Positions 62,037 to 64,000 of a DNA stretch of 64,000 nucleotides are shown here, piece by piece; position 1 is the stretch's first letter; each line of letters begins with the position of its first letter. A program made the translations under genes and the position numbers. Below the pieces are notes generated by a model. The model worked only from the letters and a program-made list of their open reading frames with translations, was not told the origin of the DNA and did no database searches. Source of the stretch: an uncultured Bacteroidota bacterium (GTDB lineage Bacteria > Bacteroidota > Bacteroidia > NS11-12g > UBA9320); the NCBI GenBank assembly GCA_913043145.1, contig CAJWLP010000001.1, forward strand, positions 1 to 64,000. Reading direction: 5' to 3'.

Positions 62037-64000
62037 ATGAATGTATTTACACAAAAATTAAGTTATGGTGATGGCAAAGACATTACCATCGAAACTGGGA
62101 AATTAGCACGTCAGGCACATGGATCTGTAGTAGTTTCTCAAGGAAAATTAAAACTATTGGCAACGATAGTTTCTAACAAAGACGCTAGAGATGGAGTAGA
62201 TTTTCTCCCCATGTCTGTAGATTATCAAGAAAAGTTTGCTGCTGGAGGAAGAATTCCGGGTGGTTTTTTGAGAAGAGAAGGAAGACTGTCCAATGCAGAA
62301 ATATTGGTTTGTAGAATTGTAGATAGAACACTGCGACCACTTTTTCCATCTGATTATCACTCTGAAACTCAAGTAATGATTCAATTAATTTCTGCTGATT
62401 CAGAGGTTATGCCGGATGCACTGGTTGGTTTAGCTGCCTCTGCAGCACTAACCATTACAGATATTCCATTTGAAGGTCCTGTTTCTGCTCTCAGAGTTGG
62501 TAGAATTAATGGAGAGTGGCTAATTAATCCTTATGCCAGTCAAATGGCAGACTCAGATGTTGATTTGATGGTAGCTGGAACAGCTGCAGATATTAATATG
62601 GTAGAGGGTGAGATGAACGGTATTTCTGAAAAGGAAATGGTTGAGGCTCTCAAATTTGCACATACCCACATCAAAAATGATTGTGCAGCACAGTTAGCAC
62701 TATGTGATCAAATGGGTGGTCGAAAGACACCAAGAGAATATAATCACGAGACTAATTCGGATGAATTGAAGAAGCAGGTTATGGATGCTACCTATCAAAA
62801 ATACTATGATGCAGCCAAAACACCTTCTGTTAAAGAAGAACGTGCCGAAAAGTTTAAAGCCATTGATAATGAATATGTAGACTCCTTACCAGAGGATACG
62901 GATGATACTAAAATGACTATGATAAAAAGGTATCTCGGTAAATCAAAGAAAGAGGCTGTACGTAATATGATGTTGGACAATAAGCAGAGGTTAGACGGTA
63001 GAGCATTAAATGAAGTACGTCAAATATGGACAGAAGTTGATTACCTTCCATCCGTTCACGGATCTGCACTATTTACAAGAGGTGAGACGCAATCATTAAC
63101 ATCGGTTACGTTAGGTTCTAAACTAGATCAGCAGATGATTGATAATTATCAAGAGAAGTCATTTAGTAAATTTATGTTACATTATAACTTCCCTTCATTT
63201 TCAGTAGGTGAAGCAAGACCAAATCGAGGTCCTGGTAGACGTGAGATAGGTCATGGTAATTTAGCTGAGCGTGGACTCAAACGCATGATACCTGACGACT
63301 TTCCATACACACTTCGAATCGTTTCAGATATTTTAGAAAGCAATGGGAGTAGTTCTATGGCTACAGTATGTGCTGGTAGTATGGCCATGATGGATGCTGG
63401 TATTCAAGTGAAAGCCGGAGTTTCTGGTATTGCAATGGGTATGGTAGCCGATGATAAAGGTCGATATGCAATTCTTTCAGATATTCTAGGAGACGAGGAC
63501 CATTTGGGAGATATGGACTTCAAAGTTGTAGGCAACGAAGATGGTATATATGCATGCCAAATGGATATGAAAGTGGACGGTTTATCGTATGATGTACTTG
63601 AAGAGGCACTCATGCAAGCCAAAGAAGGTCGTATGCACATATTGAACGAAATGGAAAAGACCATTTCTAAACCAAACAAAGGGTTGAAAGATCACGCACC
63701 TCAGATTGAAGTAATGACTATTCCTAAAGATAAAATTGGTGCTGTCATTGGTTCTGGAGGGAAAGTAATTCAAGAAATTCAGCAAGAAACAGATGCTATA
63801 GTAACTATCGAAGAAGATGGCGACTTTGGTATTGTAGAAATTTCTGGTGTTGGTAGTGGTCCAATAGAGGCAGCGAAAGAATGGATTCTTGGTATTATAA
63901 CGGATCCAGAAGTAGGAACAGAATATGTTGGTAAGATAAAGTCAATTGTTGATTTTGGTGCTTTCGTAGAAATTCTTCCTGGAAAAGAAGGATTACTTCA
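62037..64000 (+). CDS. pnp: Polynucleotide phosphorylase (3' end outside window)
   Basis: The frame is open from the ATG at 62037 to the window edge, 654 codons so far. The first RNase PH domain starts MNVFTQKLSYGDGKDITIETGKLARQAHGSVVV, and the helical linker and second RNase PH domain follow (RLDGRALNEVRQIWTEVDYLPSVHGSALFTRGETQ, SSSMATVCAGSMAMMDAG). The KH domain (PKDKIGAVIGSGGKVIQEIQQET) and the beginning of the S1 domain (YVGKIKSIVDFGAFVEILPGKEGL) are included. It degrades RNA 3' to 5' with phosphate. It is the partner of RNase Y in mRNA decay. Confidence 0.96.
   Translation, partial: MNVFTQKLSYGDGKDITIETGKLARQAHGSVVVSQGKLKLLATIVSNKDARDGVDFLPMSVDYQEKFAAGGRIPGGFLRREGRLSNAEILVCRIVDRTLRPLFPSDYHSETQVMIQLISADSEVMPDALVGLAASAALTITDIPFEGPVSALRVGRINGEWLINPYASQMADSDVDLMVAGTAADINMVEGEMNGISEKEMVEALKFAHTHIKNDCAAQLALCDQMGGRKTPREYNHETNSDELKKQVMDATYQKYYDAAKTPSVKEERAEKFKAIDNEYVDSLPEDTDDTKMTMIKRYLGKSKKEAVRNMMLDNKQRLDGRALNEVRQIWTEVDYLPSVHGSALFTRGETQSLTSVTLGSKLDQQMIDNYQEKSFSKFMLHYNFPSFSVGEARPNRGPGRREIGHGNLAERGLKRMIPDDFPYTLRIVSDILESNGSSSMATVCAGSMAMMDAGIQVKAGVSGIAMGMVADDKGRYAILSDILGDEDHLGDMDFKVVGNEDGIYACQMDMKVDGLSYDVLEEALMQAKEGRMHILNEMEKTISKPNKGLKDHAPQIEVMTIPKDKIGAVIGSGGKVIQEIQQETDAIVTIEEDGDFGIVEISGVGSGPIEAAKEWILGIITDPEVGTEYVGKIKSIVDFGAFVEILPGKEGLL

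Noticed and set aside
1-64000. CRISPR arrays, insertion sequences, integrases or phage genes
   Set aside because: Looked for direct repeats with spacers, transposase or integrase motifs, and blocks of foreign composition. None was seen by eye; the window reads as core chromosome.

Overview
The window is a compact, AT-rich chromosomal segment of a Bacteroidota bacterium. The evidence is a PorSS/T9SS-type C-terminal sorting domain on a subtilase, the families DUF4175, DUF4199 and BatA_N, a CcmD-family/CcsA-type cytochrome c maturation set, the absence of Shine-Dalgarno sites, and many -7 elements of the Bacteroidota form TAnnTTTG just upstream of start codons. The class cannot be fixed from this sequence alone; a marine Flavobacteriales- or Saprospiria-like organism would fit. 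I see no phage, insertion sequence, CRISPR array or integron. This is core chromosome with a few envelope/polysaccharide genes, not an island.

Layout. 1-2.8 kb: an outer membrane protein (cut by the window edge), a TPR protein and LptC. 3.1-6.9 kb: cytochrome c maturation genes ccmC, ccmD-like, ccmE and ccmF. 6.9-9 kb: a DUF2520 NADP-binding protein, two small unknowns and phosphosulfolactate synthase. 9-12 kb: a TPR protein, a small basic secreted protein, radC and rpsT. 12-17 kb: a hexapeptide acetyltransferase, an O-antigen-type flippase, two TM2 proteins (one frameshifted), an isochorismatase-like hydrolase and a GT39-like membrane glycosyltransferase. 17-26.5 kb: glyS, T9SS subtilase, oxyR, sucB, menD, gcvT and yqeY. 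26.5-36 kb: a two-domain glycosyltransferase, then BatA-like VWA protein, catalytically dead dihydroorotase homologue, DUF4199, GT2 and GT4, a lipoprotein and tRNA-Asn. 36-45 kb: hydratase, PfkB kinase, recJ, OM barrel, lptB and a giant DUF4175 protein. 45-52 kb: rlmD, GNAT, GT2, aroQ, a PurF-like amidotransferase and hutI. 52.4-57 kb: rny, zapA, a coiled-coil protein and pheT. 57-64 kb: mscS, arsC-like, ferredoxin-NADP reductase, VWA membrane protein, rpsO and pnp (cut by the window edge).

Functional threads. LptC, LptB, the outer membrane proteins, flippase, acyltransferase and several glycosyltransferases point to envelope and polysaccharide assembly. The Ccm genes and menaquinone synthesis (MenD) fit a respiratory, aerobic lifestyle with OxyR control. 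rny, pnp, rpsO, rpsT, glyS, pheT, rlmD and tRNA-Asn are translation and RNA-turnover genes. Two genome-wide habits stand out. Start codons often lie only 4-6 nt behind a -7 box, implying leaderless mRNAs. All ten convergent gene pairs overlap or lie within 5 nt of each other. No dramatic unknown system is evident. The best candidates for unstudied biology are the BatA/pseudo-dihydroorotase/DUF4199/glycosyltransferase cluster, the glycosyltransferase fused to a gutted sugar-phosphate transferase, and a terminator-like hairpin built into the signal peptide codons of lptC.
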